Of a stretch of DNA of 20,071 nucleotides, positions 13,244-20,071 are shown piece by piece (positions within the stretch are counted from its first letter, which is position 1; each line of letters starts with the position of its first letter). Made by a program: the position numbers and the translations under genes. Source of the DNA: a virus; IMG/VR virus record IMGVR_UViG_3300017744_004726, positions 1 through 20,071 of that record; one strand, 5' to 3'. The notes under the pieces were generated by a model. It was not told the origin of the DNA. It worked only from the letters and a program-made list of their open reading frames with translations, and searched no databases.

Positions 13244-16243
13244 TTATACCTCTATTGTTGTTCTAACGAACTTATATGCCATAGTATCACCACTTGCTGG
13301 TGTTACTCTTAACCTTACATTACCACCACTTATATCTGCATCAAATGTTGCTTGTGCACCATTGTCAAATATAGAAGCGTACTGTGTTAAATATACTGTT
13401 GAACCATCATGGAATAAGAATATTTCTATTGCATGAAAGTTTGTGTCTGTTGAATTTGTTACCTGTACATTGTACTTAGCAGTTCTAAATATAGAAGCGC
13501 TGAATGAATCTAGTGTAAATACTGTTGTAGCACCTGATGTTCCTGTACCAACATCCATACCAGCTACTTCATCTATGTGTAGTTTTTGTGGTGGGTTAGT
13601 ATCTTGTATACCTATCTTATCTGCTTGTAATCTTGTAGTAGCATTAAGTGTTGGTATTACTTGAGTTCCAGTAAATGTTTGATTTAAAGCCCCTGCATCT
13701 ATCTTAGCTGCTGTTACTGCATCATCTGCTAGTTCTGTTGTATCTACATTACCTGCAACTATATTTGCTGTAACAACTGAGTTATCTGCTAACTTTGCTT
13801 GTGTTACTGCATCAGCAGCTAGTTTAGCTGTTGTAACTTGTAAGTTTCCTAAATGTATAGTGTCTATACTACCACTTACTAATTCTGCTGAATCTACTGA
13901 GTTTGCTGCTAAGTCTCCTGCTGCAATAGTTGCATCTGCTATCAAGTCTGATGTAATTAGACCGCTTGATATAAACGCAACACTATTAATAGCATTATCT
14001 GCTATCTTACTTGATATTACTGAATCAGTCGCTAGTTGAGCTGAATCTACTTGACCATTGTCAATATGTTTAGTAAGAATACTATTCTGTGCTATTTTTT
14101 CACTTGTGATTGCATTGTCTTGTACCTTTGCAGTCGCTACTGAGTTACCAGCTAATTGTGCTGTGTTAATTAGAGCGTCTGCAATAAAGTCAACACTATC
14201 AATAGCGTTGTCTGCAATATGTCTTGATACTATTTGGTCGGTTGCAATTTTTGCTGAAGTAACATTGTTAGCTGCTATCTTAGCTGTTAGTACTGAATTA
14301 CCTGCAAGATGTATACCATCTATACTACCAGTTACTAATTCTGCGCTGTCTACACTATTCTGTGCTATCTTACCAGCTGTTACTGCATTATTTGCTAACT
14401 TAACAGTAGTTACCTGTAAGTCTCCTAAATGTATTGTATCTATTGATCCACTAACTAACTCTGCTGAGTCTACTGAGTTGGCGGCTAGACTTGTTGCTAG
14501 AGCGACTCCAGCTGAACCATTGAAGTTCACACCTGAAGCAGTTACATCTCCTGTTAGAGAGAAAGCTCTATTTGTTGCTAAAGCTGTAGCTGTATCTGCA
14601 TTACCTGTTAGGTTGCCTGTTACATCTCCGTAAAGTCTACCTGCTTGTATATTTGCATTTGTAAGAGATAAGTCTCCAGTCGATGCACCTGTTGCTGTTG
14701 TAGTTGCAAATCTTACTCTGTCTGCACTTTCATCCCAACCAATAAATACATTGTTTGAGTCGCCTCTTTCCATTACAATACCTAAGTCACCAGATGGAGT
14801 TCCTGTTACTCCGTTTGCTAGTTCTATTAACTTATCTGATACTACTGTATTTGTTGATGAAGCTGTTGTTGTTGTTCCTGTAAATTCTACATCACCTGAA
14901 AAACTGACACTACCTGTAAATGTTTGTCCACTAAGTGCGTCTGATTTTAGTTCTGATGATGATACAGCGTTAGCTGCTATCTTTACTGCTGTAATCGCAT
15001 TGTCAGCTATCTTTGCTGTTGTTACATTTGAGTCTGCAATATGTGCTGTATCAATACTGCCGTCTACATAGTGTTCTGAATTGATACTATCGTCTGCAAT
15101 TTTTGCTCCACTTACTACATCTGCAGCTAAGTGTATTGCATCGATACTGCCTGAAACAAGTTCTGCTGAGTCTACTGAGTTAGCAGCTATTTTAGCCGCT
15201 GTAATTAGATTGTCTGCAAGGTCTACTGTATTGACTGCTCCATTTACTATTTTTGCTGAAGTAACAGAATTATCAGCAAGTTCATTACTAGTTACTTGTG
15301 AGGCACCAATTTTTGCTGTTGTTACAGCATCAGTTGCAAGATGTATTGCATCTATACTACCAGTTACTAACTCTGCTGAGTCTACTGAATTTTCAGCTAT
15401 CTCTGATGAGCCTATTGCATTTGCAGGTATTTTTGCTGATGTAATAGCGTTGTTAGCTATCTTTGCTGTTGTTACTTGTAATGCTCCTAAATGTATTGTG
15501 TCTATTGAGCCTGTTACTAATTCTGCTGAATCTACTGAGTTAGCAGCTATCTGTAAAGCTCCTACACCATCAGTTGCGATTTCACTTGCAGTAATTGAGT
15601 TTTCAGCTATAAGTGCGCTAGTAATTTGATTAGCTGCTATGTGAGCAGTATCTATACTACCATCTACTAAATGTTCGGAATCTATTGAATCATCAGCTAT
15701 TTTTGCGCTTGTAACTGCGTCAGCTGCTATCTTACCTGTAGTAACATTTAAGTTTGCTATTTTTGCTGTTGTTACTTGTGAAGCTCCAATATGTATTGTA
15801 TCTATTGAACCTGTAATTAATTCTGCTGAATCTACAGAGTTTGCTGATAGTTGTGTACTACCTACTGCGTTACCTGCTATTTCTGCAGTATCTATTGAAT
15901 TGGCAGCTATCTCACTCGAAGTGATTGCGTTTGCTCCTATCTTCGCTGTTGTAACTGCACCTGTTGATAGATGTATTGTATCTATGCTTCCTGAAACTAA
16001 CTCGCTAGAGTCTACTGCATTAGCTGCTATAGCTGCTGCATCGATTGCATTGTCTTGAACCCCTGCTACTGATGTAGCTTGTAGTTGAGCGGCACCAACT
16101 GCATTAGTTGCTAACTCAGCTTGTGTAATTGCATTAACTGCTATTTCTGAAGCCGTGACAGCATTAGCTGCTATCTTAGTGGCCGTAATAGCATTACCTG
16201 CTACCGCATTTTCTTGTACTAAAACCTTACCTATTAATGGCAT
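13244..16243 (-). CDS. Tail-fibre protein with decapeptide repeats
   Basis: This 999-aa protein is mostly a 10-residue repeat of the form NAITATKIAA / NAVTASEIAV, a pattern common in marine phage fibre proteins. A larger motif, NSVDSAELVSGSIDTIHL, recurs many times. Residues of about 430-600 interrupt the array with a different domain: a strand-rich segment (FTGSVSFSGDVEFTG), then GDLGIVMERG and IGWDESADRVRF, and RLYGDVTGNLTGNADTATAL, a known fibre motif. The C-terminus (from about 860) begins with IGIQDTNPPQKLHID and ends in a beta-rich domain that may be a head or tip. GGAG lies 11 bases before the ATG. Position in the fibre gene run and composition make a structural role likely; which fibre it forms is not known. 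Confidence 0.82.
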   Translation of the reverse strand: MPLIGKVLVQENAVAGNAITATKIAANAVTASEIAVNAITQAELATNAVGAAQLQATSVAGVQDNAIDAAAIAANAVDSSELVSGSIDTIHLSTGAVTTAKIGANAITSSEIAANSIDTAEIAGNAVGSTQLSANSVDSAELITGSIDTIHIGASQVTTAKIANLNVTTGKIAADAVTSAKIADDSIDSEHLVDGSIDTAHIAANQITSALIAENSITASEIATDGVGALQIAANSVDSAELVTGSIDTIHLGALQVTTAKIANNAITSAKIPANAIGSSEIAENSVDSAELVTGSIDAIHLATDAVTTAKIGASQVTSNELADNSVTSAKIVNGAVNTVDLADNLITAAKIAANSVDSAELVSGSIDAIHLAADVVSGAKIADDSINSEHYVDGSIDTAHIADSNVTTAKIADNAITAVKIAANAVSSSELKSDALSGQTFTGSVSFSGDVEFTGTTTTASSTNTVVSDKLIELANGVTGTPSGDLGIVMERGDSNNVFIGWDESADRVRFATTTATGASTGDLSLTNANIQAGRLYGDVTGNLTGNADTATALATNRAFSLTGDVTASGVNFNGSAGVALATSLAANSVDSAELVSGSIDTIHLGDLQVTTVKLANNAVTAGKIAQNSVDSAELVTGSIDGIHLAGNSVLTAKIAANNVTSAKIATDQIVSRHIADNAIDSVDFIADALINTAQLAGNSVATAKVQDNAITSEKIAQNSILTKHIDNGQVDSAQLATDSVISSKIADNAINSVAFISSGLITSDLIADATIAAGDLAANSVDSAELVSGSIDTIHLGNLQVTTAKLAADAVTQAKLADNSVVTANIVAGNVDTTELADDAVTAAKIDAGALNQTFTGTQVIPTLNATTRLQADKIGIQDTNPPQKLHIDEVAGMDVGTGTSGATTVFTLDSFSASIFRTAKYNVQVTNSTDTNFHAIEIFLFHDGSTVYLTQYASIFDNGAQATFDADISGGNVRLRVTPASGDTMAYKFVRTTIEV
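15468..15841 (-). repeat. Large in-gene repeat with a 300-bp offset
   Basis: The stretch encoding the SVDSAELVTGSIDTIHLG-type segment is present at 15468-15541 and again at 15768-15841, exactly 300 bp (100 residues) apart. Diverged copies also occur at 13824-13900 and 14409-14480. Differences are largely synonymous. The whole gene consists of smaller 30-bp-scale repeats. Confidence 0.7.
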
Positions 16244-16244
16244 T

Positions 16245-16577
16245 TTATGTTTGCTCCAAATAACTTAGTACTACATCTATTGAGGAGGCTATGTTCGATT
16301 GAACTTTTATTGCGTCTCCTGCTTCTAGTACTACTTTAGCATCTCCCCCGACTGGTGCGAGTGTAGATTGTCCTGGTATTTCTATTTGTGATACTATACC
16401 TACATGGGTAGTTGACGATGCATCGTAAAACTCTACATTTGCTTCGGCCGCCCCTCCACTCTGATTACAAAGATATAATCCTATAATAGTGGTAGTGGTG
16501 TTTGATGGGCAAGTGTATACTGTTGCTAAACTTGTACCCACATTTGCGCTTGTTGCTGTTTTAAATGCTGATGCCAT
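16245..16577 (-). CDS. Small virion-like structural protein
   Basis: This 110-aa, mostly beta protein opens MASAFKTATSANVGT and continues with strand-rich stretches (TTIIGLYLCNQSGG, NVEFYDASS, AKVVLEAGDAIKVQS). The mix of Gly/Ala/Thr and alternating hydrophobics fits a jelly-roll-like virion or fibre-tip protein, and short proteins of this style are frequent in marine phage structural modules. AGGATAAG precedes the ATG, close to the AGGATAAAATC before the 523-aa gene, suggesting the module uses similar start regions. It lies 1 base before the 999-aa fibre gene and 4 bases after the 69-aa gene. The exact role is not known. Confidence 0.65.
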   Translation of the reverse strand: MASAFKTATSANVGTSLATVYTCPSNTTTTIIGLYLCNQSGGAAEANVEFYDASSTTHVGIVSQIEIPGQSTLAPVGGDAKVVLEAGDAIKVQSNIASSIDVVLSYLEQT

Positions 16578-16581
16578 AATC

Positions 16582-16791
16582 TTATCCTAATGCTATTGAA
16601 AAGGCGAGTAAATCTTGAGTTGTTAGCTGATCGGGATTGTGACTAGCAATAGTCACAATACTTCCGTTTGCAGCTTTAGTATAAACTTTCTGTTCGTGAA
16701 CATTCATTGCAATTTCATGTGTTTGCAAATCGTCTGTTCCTGGTGCAGCTCCCGCCGTTTCTGACCTTTTTACTTTTATTACGTGAGACAT
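16582..16791 (-). CDS. Stand-alone fibre N-terminal domain (69 aa)
   Basis: The start is set at ATG 16791, which begins MSHVIKVKRSETAGAAP. The same pattern opens the preceding 523-aa fibre protein (MAQTIKIKRSSSTAAPTS), so this is a related N-terminal module of fibre proteins. An in-frame ATG at 16809 is rejected, because it overlaps the Shine-Dalgarno sequence (GGAGGA) and the previous gene. Only the module (residues 1-48) and a short tail (NPDQLTTQDLLAFSIALG) remain, with no shaft. It may be a truncated paralogue or a separate attachment piece. The ATG follows the preceding stop after one base. Confidence 0.65.
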   Translation of the reverse strand: MSHVIKVKRSETAGAAPGTDDLQTHEIAMNVHEQKVYTKAANGSIVTIASHNPDQLTTQDLLAFSIALG

Positions 16792-16792
16792 A

Positions 16793-18364
16793 TTAGAATG
16801 TTCCTCCATCTAATGTATTTGTCCATACTATTGTTCCGTTTGCCCCAACTTGTAGAACTTGTCCTACTGAATTTGTTGAGTCATATGTTCCGATTGATAA
16901 AGAAGCAAATGAACTTCCACCATTTGCACCATATAGTAGTGTGCCTTCTGGTAAAGAACTTACTCCTTTTAATCTTGCTGTGTCTGAGTTTATCTCTATT
17001 GTAGTATCATCTACATTAAGAGAAAGTGTGTTTCCTGATTTTGCTAAACCGTTTCCTGCAGTAACACTACCAGCTCCTGAGAACTGAGTCATTGTTATAA
17101 CAGATGTTCCGATTGTTGCTGAGCCAGTTATGTTTGAAAGTACGAAACCTGCGTCTGCGTCACTTCCTTCTTCTACAAATGTAAACATACCACCAGTAAC
17201 TTCTGATAAGCTATCTGCGTCTGTTGCTCTTGTAAGAACATATGGGTTTGAAACATCACCAACTGTTGTTACAGAATAGATACCATTTTGTAGTCCAGCT
17301 GTTTGAGCCTTAACAAGTACTCTATCTCCAGAAGTTAATGCAACGCTGTCTATTGTTACAGCCCCATTTCCATCTGCTGTCAGTGTCGCTCCGACACCAC
17401 TAGTACCGTTGTTATATGCTGCTGATAAGTTTGATTGTGAAGCAATTCTTACTGAATCTTTAATATCAAGTGCTTGTTTTACACCATCTACATATGCTTT
17501 TGTTACTGCATCTGTAGCTTGTACTGGAGTACCGATATTAGTAACTTTATTTCCGCCCATGTCCACAGTCTGTGAACCTGCTACTGTCATTCCACCATCA
17601 AAGTCTGCTGACTCTGTGAAGGTTGCTGTACCTGTTACTGTTATTGTATCGCCTGATGCGTTACCAAGTGTTACATTGCCATCAGCTTGTAAAGCACCAT
17701 CAACTTCTAAGTTTCCTGTTAAAGTTGAGTTTCCAGTTACATCTAAAGTACCTGCTACTAATGTATTACCTGTACCCCTTGCTACTGTAATTTTGTCTGT
17801 GTTTACCGTTAAGTTACCTGTAACTACTGCTGATCCTAAAGTTGCTGCTCCTGAAACATCTAACGCTCCATTCAAGTCAACATCTTTGTTGATTTCTACT
17901 TCTTCTGCACCATTTGTTGTGATAAATTTAACATAAGAGGTTCCGCCTTCATTTATGTCTAAAGCTGCTGCTTCATTATCGGGAATGGTTAAAGAGGTAG
18001 CTTGACTTGCTAAGCTAAGTGTTCCGCCGTGTGTTATTACTAGTGACCCTGCTGGTGCTATTGTTAAATTACCAGAGGCAGTACTAATAGTATTATTTGA
18101 GCCAGTAACTACAATATTACCAGTTTTTAATTGGTCTATTTTACTAGAGGCGTCTACGACTACTGCTGAACTCGCTGTAAGAGTACCAGCTGTATGGTCG
18201 AGCATTTCGACAAATAAGTCTCCCCCTATTGTTGTTACTGCTGAAGAAGTTGGGTGTCCTACAAAGAGCTTTTTGGAATTAGACGAATACGCTAACTCAC
18301 CTTGACCCAAGGAGGTAGGAGCGGCGGTACTACTACTTCTTTTGATTTTAATGGTTTGTGCCAT
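16793..18364 (-). CDS. Tail-fibre protein
   Basis: This 523-aa protein starts with a common fibre N-terminal module (IKIKRSSSTAAPTSLGQGEL, then YSSNSKKLFVG). A long Gly/Thr/Val/Asp-rich beta shaft follows (LTGNLEVDGALQADGNVTLG region, about residues 150-270). The motif MGGNKVTNIGTP and DAVTKAYVDG (about 270-295), typical of fibre shaft-to-collar junctions, comes next. The C-terminal part contains a domain with VLVKAQTAGLQNGIYSVT and PYVLTRATDAD, seen in many marine phage fibres. AGGATAAAATC precedes the ATG. It should bind host surface or link to a receptor protein. Assignment to fibre is good; the receptor is unknown. It lies 18 bases after the 126-aa gene. Confidence 0.82.
   Translation of the reverse strand: MAQTIKIKRSSSTAAPTSLGQGELAYSSNSKKLFVGHPTSSAVTTIGGDLFVEMLDHTAGTLTASSAVVVDASSKIDQLKTGNIVVTGSNNTISTASGNLTIAPAGSLVITHGGTLSLASQATSLTIPDNEAAALDINEGGTSYVKFITTNGAEEVEINKDVDLNGALDVSGAATLGSAVVTGNLTVNTDKITVARGTGNTLVAGTLDVTGNSTLTGNLEVDGALQADGNVTLGNASGDTITVTGTATFTESADFDGGMTVAGSQTVDMGGNKVTNIGTPVQATDAVTKAYVDGVKQALDIKDSVRIASQSNLSAAYNNGTSGVGATLTADGNGAVTIDSVALTSGDRVLVKAQTAGLQNGIYSVTTVGDVSNPYVLTRATDADSLSEVTGGMFTFVEEGSDADAGFVLSNITGSATIGTSVITMTQFSGAGSVTAGNGLAKSGNTLSLNVDDTTIEINSDTARLKGVSSLPEGTLLYGANGGSSFASLSIGTYDSTNSVGQVLQVGANGTIVWTNTLDGGTF
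16802..16807 (-). promoter_or_regulatory. Shine-Dalgarno that sets the 16791 start
   Basis: TCCTCC on the plus strand reads GGAGGA on the coding strand, 10 bases before the ATG at 16791. It lies inside the would-be coding part of the longer 16809 reading frame and so favours the short start. Confidence 0.6.
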
Positions 18365-18382
18365 GATTTTATCCTATCGAGC

Positions 18383-18763
18383 TTAAAAGCTCCCTGCGTC
18401 TACCGTATCTGAGTCCGCTGAGTTGTTACCTATCATTATAGGGACAAATTCAAATGTTCCACTAGATGTTTCTCGGTAGATCTTTAACTGATTATCATCA
18501 GTATCATAATATAAATCTCCTTCTGCCAAGTCTGTTGTACTTGACGTAGGAGCTGTTGTTGATACAAAAAATTGGTTGGCAAGAAAGTTGAGTGCTTCCT
18601 CTACATTTGAAGCTGTTGAGATAGTACCTACTGGTGAAGTAAGTGTGATACCTGAAGCAGCTGAAGTATCTCCGCCTATGGCGTTAGAAATTGTTAGTGT
18701 AGTGGTTTGTGCAGTGGCATTTATAGTCTGTGTTTGTGGAGTAATTGATATAGTTGTTGCCAT
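18383..18763 (-). CDS. Tail-fibre/virion accessory protein
   Basis: This 126-aa protein begins with Thr-rich strands (ATTISITPQTQTINATAQTT) and ends with a fibre-tip-like domain: PTSSTTDLAEGDLYYDT, NQLKIYRE and FEFVPIMIG. The GDLYYDTDDNQLKIY pattern recurs in marine phage fibre and baseplate-related proteins. Its start overlaps the stop of the preceding gene (TAATG), so translation is coupled. No enzyme signature or membrane span is seen. The structural role is inferred from composition and location. Confidence 0.65.
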   Translation of the reverse strand: MATTISITPQTQTINATAQTTTLTISNAIGGDTSAASGITLTSPVGTISTASNVEEALNFLANQFFVSTTAPTSSTTDLAEGDLYYDTDDNQLKIYRETSSGTFEFVPIMIGNNSADSDTVDAGSF

Positions 18764-19101
18764 TATCTTGTCACATTCTGTGTAACTCTTGCTACACCTT
18801 GAACCAATCTAGTGATTGTATTTGCACTAGAATTAAAAATTTCAGTATCATAATAATATTTACCTGCAGCTATATTTGCAGTAAGAGCATGTCCTAATTT
18901 CATAGTGAACTTACCATTAGCTGTGTCTGTAACTGTACAAGTAAATGTTGCTGTAAGAGTATTGGAAGAAGGGGTAGGACGTAGTTGTGCTGTAACACTG
19001 TGGTTACTAAGATTAACTGCTGTGCCGTCTTGGGCTAAAGCAAATTCCAAAGCAAAATCACTGCCTTGGTCAATAACTATATCATAATTTCCTGCTGCCA
19101 T
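18763..19101 (-). CDS. Baseplate/virion protein (BppU N-terminal-like)
   Basis: This 112-aa protein has a repeated strand pattern: IVIDQGSDFALEF, then LSNHSVTAQLR, then TFTCTVTDTANGKFTMKL, and an AGKYYYDTEI ending. This is the order seen in small Ig-like baseplate upper proteins, which begin with an Asp-Gln-Gly turn followed by a Val/Thr strand. The similarity is from memory and unconfirmed. It is the first gene behind the strong promoter at 19123-19151, with AGGAG seven bases before the ATG. It therefore leads the downstream transcription unit, and its stop overlaps the next start (TAATG). Confidence 0.7.
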   Translation of the reverse strand: MAAGNYDIVIDQGSDFALEFALAQDGTAVNLSNHSVTAQLRPTPSSNTLTATFTCTVTDTANGKFTMKLGHALTANIAAGKYYYDTEIFNSSANTITRLVQGVARVTQNVTR

Positions 19102-19108
19102 ATTTATA

Positions 19109-19151
19109 CTCCTATATGCTAAATTATATCAAAAATAAGAGGTGATGTCAA
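19109..19151 (-). promoter_or_regulatory. Perfect-consensus sigma70 promoter and ribosome site
   Basis: On the minus strand TTGACA (19151-19146) and TATAAT (19128-19123) are separated by 17 bases, matching the consensus in both boxes and spacing. The start of transcription is predicted about 7 bases past the -10 box, near 19116. AGGAG (19113-19109) then lies seven bases before the ATG at 19101. The gap between the 146-aa gene and this gene is 95 bp, the only sizeable gap in the block. It points to host RNA polymerase driving the fibre-gene run. Confidence 0.8.
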
Positions 19152-19196
19152 GAACTATTTTTGAGAGGCATATGTGCTAACTAGAAAAGTCCGTTT

Positions 19197-19637
19197 TTAG
19201 TTATATCTATCTCCATACAATGTTCGAGCAAATTTATCTTTTAACGCTAGTAGTTTGTCTTCTTCTAACATGATAGTTTTTGCCCAGTTAAGCATTATAG
19301 CCTCAGTTACGTTTTGATAGGGAGTGACAAATCCTGATAGTTCACCCCCTGCTTTGGCTCTCCAAGGTAAGTAAACTTTTTCATATTCTTCGTGTTCTTG
19401 GTCATTCTGCCCTTCAACTAAGTGACTGGCATTTGAGGAAGTATCATCTTTTCCTGTAATTTTTAGTCTAACCATCTTTACCATGTCATTTTCTCTTATT
19501 CTTGGCATTTCTTGATTATTTACAAAATGTTGAGTTTCATGATTAGAATACTCCCATACAAAATTCATTTGTACATTAAGTGTTGTAGTAACTGCGTTTC
19601 CTTCGCTGTCTGTTCCTGTTTTAATTATATAGTCCAT
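19197..19637 (-). CDS. Unknown 146-aa protein of the virion block
   Basis: I do not recognise this protein. It begins MDYIIKTGTDSEGNAVTT, has a short region with aromatic and polar residues (MNFVWEYSNHETQHF), an acidic middle (DQEHEEYEKVYLPW) and a helical C-terminus (AIMLNWAKTIMLEEDKLLAL). No membrane span, signal or known active-site pattern is visible. The start overlaps the stop of the Hint-domain protein as TAATG, so the two are co-expressed. Its stop is followed by the 95-bp promoter gap, so this is the end of the upstream transcription unit. The virion role is a guess from the block in which it sits. Confidence 0.55.
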   Translation of the reverse strand: MDYIIKTGTDSEGNAVTTTLNVQMNFVWEYSNHETQHFVNNQEMPRIRENDMVKMVRLKITGKDDTSSNASHLVEGQNDQEHEEYEKVYLPWRAKAGGELSGFVTPYQNVTEAIMLNWAKTIMLEEDKLLALKDKFARTLYGDRYN

Positions 19638-20071
19638 TATGCCTTCTGATTCCCACCTACGTTATGTGCAACGTATCCTTTATTATTTCCACCGCGTACT
19701 ACATAAGTATCATCATCTTCTACATCCATATTATGAGTAATACAAGATTGTGTTACTTTAGGTATCGCAAATATTTCTTCTCTAGTTCCATCTTCACAGA
19801 TTAAAAAGTCCCCAACTCTTAAATCTTCTACTATTACAAATTTAAATACATCATCTTTAAATGTTAACATTGGATGTTCATTAGTAACTTTTAAATTATA
19901 ATTAATCCAATAATAATTTGTATGTGAATGGGGGTCTGTTACCTCGACAACATTTGAAGTTCCAAAACTTCCACTGCCTATTTCTGGAGTTGTCCAAGTT
20001 TCCCAAGCATTTTCATCGAGTGATAAACTTGAATGTCTGAATGATTTTACATTTTCTCCAGCAGTTACATC
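19637..20071 (-). CDS. Protein ending in a Hint (hedgehog/intein) domain, 5' part off the window
   Basis: The reading frame is open to the window edge, giving 144 visible residues; an ATG at 19870 is internal. The C-terminal part is a Hint-fold autoprocessing module. LKVTNEHPML is the intein B-block with its conserved His. EDLRVGDFL follows. NMDVEDDDTYVV with a final GYVAHN (H136-N137 of the visible part) is the C-terminal block. Only seven residues (VGGNQKA) follow the HN. The residue after Asn is Val, not Cys/Ser/Thr, so normal intein splicing is not expected; C-terminal cleavage, or a bacterial-intein-like behaviour, is possible. The N-terminal block A and the rest of the protein lie outside the window. 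It is coupled to the 146-aa gene and probably belongs to a virion protein. Confidence 0.75.
   Translation of the reverse strand, partial: DVTAGENVKSFRHSSLSLDENAWETWTTPEIGSGSFGTSNVVEVTDPHSHTNYYWINYNLKVTNEHPMLTFKDDVFKFVIVEDLRVGDFLICEDGTREEIFAIPKVTQSCITHNMDVEDDDTYVVRGGNNKGYVAHNVGGNQKA

Noticed and set aside
13443-17936. Plus-strand ORFs inside the 999-aa and 523-aa genes (13443-13664, 14058-14633, 14751-15071, 15081-15629, 17409-17936)
   Set aside because: They are antisense to well-supported fibre genes, consist of Ser/Ala/Val-rich shadows and lack domains.
19152-19200. Terminator after the 146-aa gene
   Set aside because: Only a weak A/T stem around CGGAC can be drawn, with no stable GC stem and no clear T-run, so it is not called.
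19637-20071. Self-splicing intein
   Set aside because: The residue after the terminal HN is Val and only seven residues remain, so there is no downstream nucleophile or C-extein worth joining.

Overview
The window is a piece of an AT-rich, tightly packed tailed dsDNA phage (Caudoviricetes-like) genome, most likely marine. The phage call rests on a recombination ATPase, a flap exonuclease, phage-type class I ribonucleotide reductase and glutaredoxin packed in one block, and on a block of repetitive tail-fibre-like genes on the other strand. The fibre domains and low GC resemble phages of marine alphaproteobacteria and cyanobacteria. The host is an inference and cannot be fixed from this sequence. 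No tRNA, rRNA, integrase, IS element or CRISPR array was seen, and there is no gene-free stretch over 300 bases.

Left block, plus strand, 1-6581: the C-terminus of an SbcC/Rad50/gp46-like ATPase; a 39-aa microprotein with a dockerin/EF-hand-type calcium loop; a membrane-anchored c-type cytochrome; glutaredoxin; a PD-(D/E)XK nuclease (TTG start); a 5'-3' exonuclease; NrdA without an ATP cone; NrdB; a 62-aa small protein; a GT8-like DxD glycosyltransferase (GTG start); and a GT29 (sialyltransferase-like) glycosyltransferase. Almost all junctions overlap or abut, so this is one operon-like unit. It supplies recombination and DNA processing, dNTP synthesis with its own reductant, and glycan transfer.

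Right block, minus strand, 20071-6567, read right to left: a partial protein ending in a Hint (hedgehog/intein) domain; an unknown 146-aa protein; a 95-bp gap holding a perfect-consensus sigma70 promoter; then a run of virion/tail-fibre-like genes of 112, 126, 523, 69, 110, 999, 73 and 1483 aa; then a small coiled-coil protein and two proteins that look glycan-related. The two blocks converge and overlap by 15 bp at 6567-6581, beside a perfect 8-bp hairpin.

The most striking object is the 1483-aa Thr/Ser/Asn-rich protein at 8566-13017. It is built from 6-residue units punctuated by 8- or 10-residue units, giving exact 60-, 66- and 96-bp DNA periods. Up to four glycosyltransferase-like genes lie just beyond its end, which raises the untested idea that this mucin-like fibre, or the host surface, is glycosylated by phage enzymes. 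The cytochrome c, the GT29 enzyme, the Hint domain and the calcium-loop microprotein are the other points worth attention.
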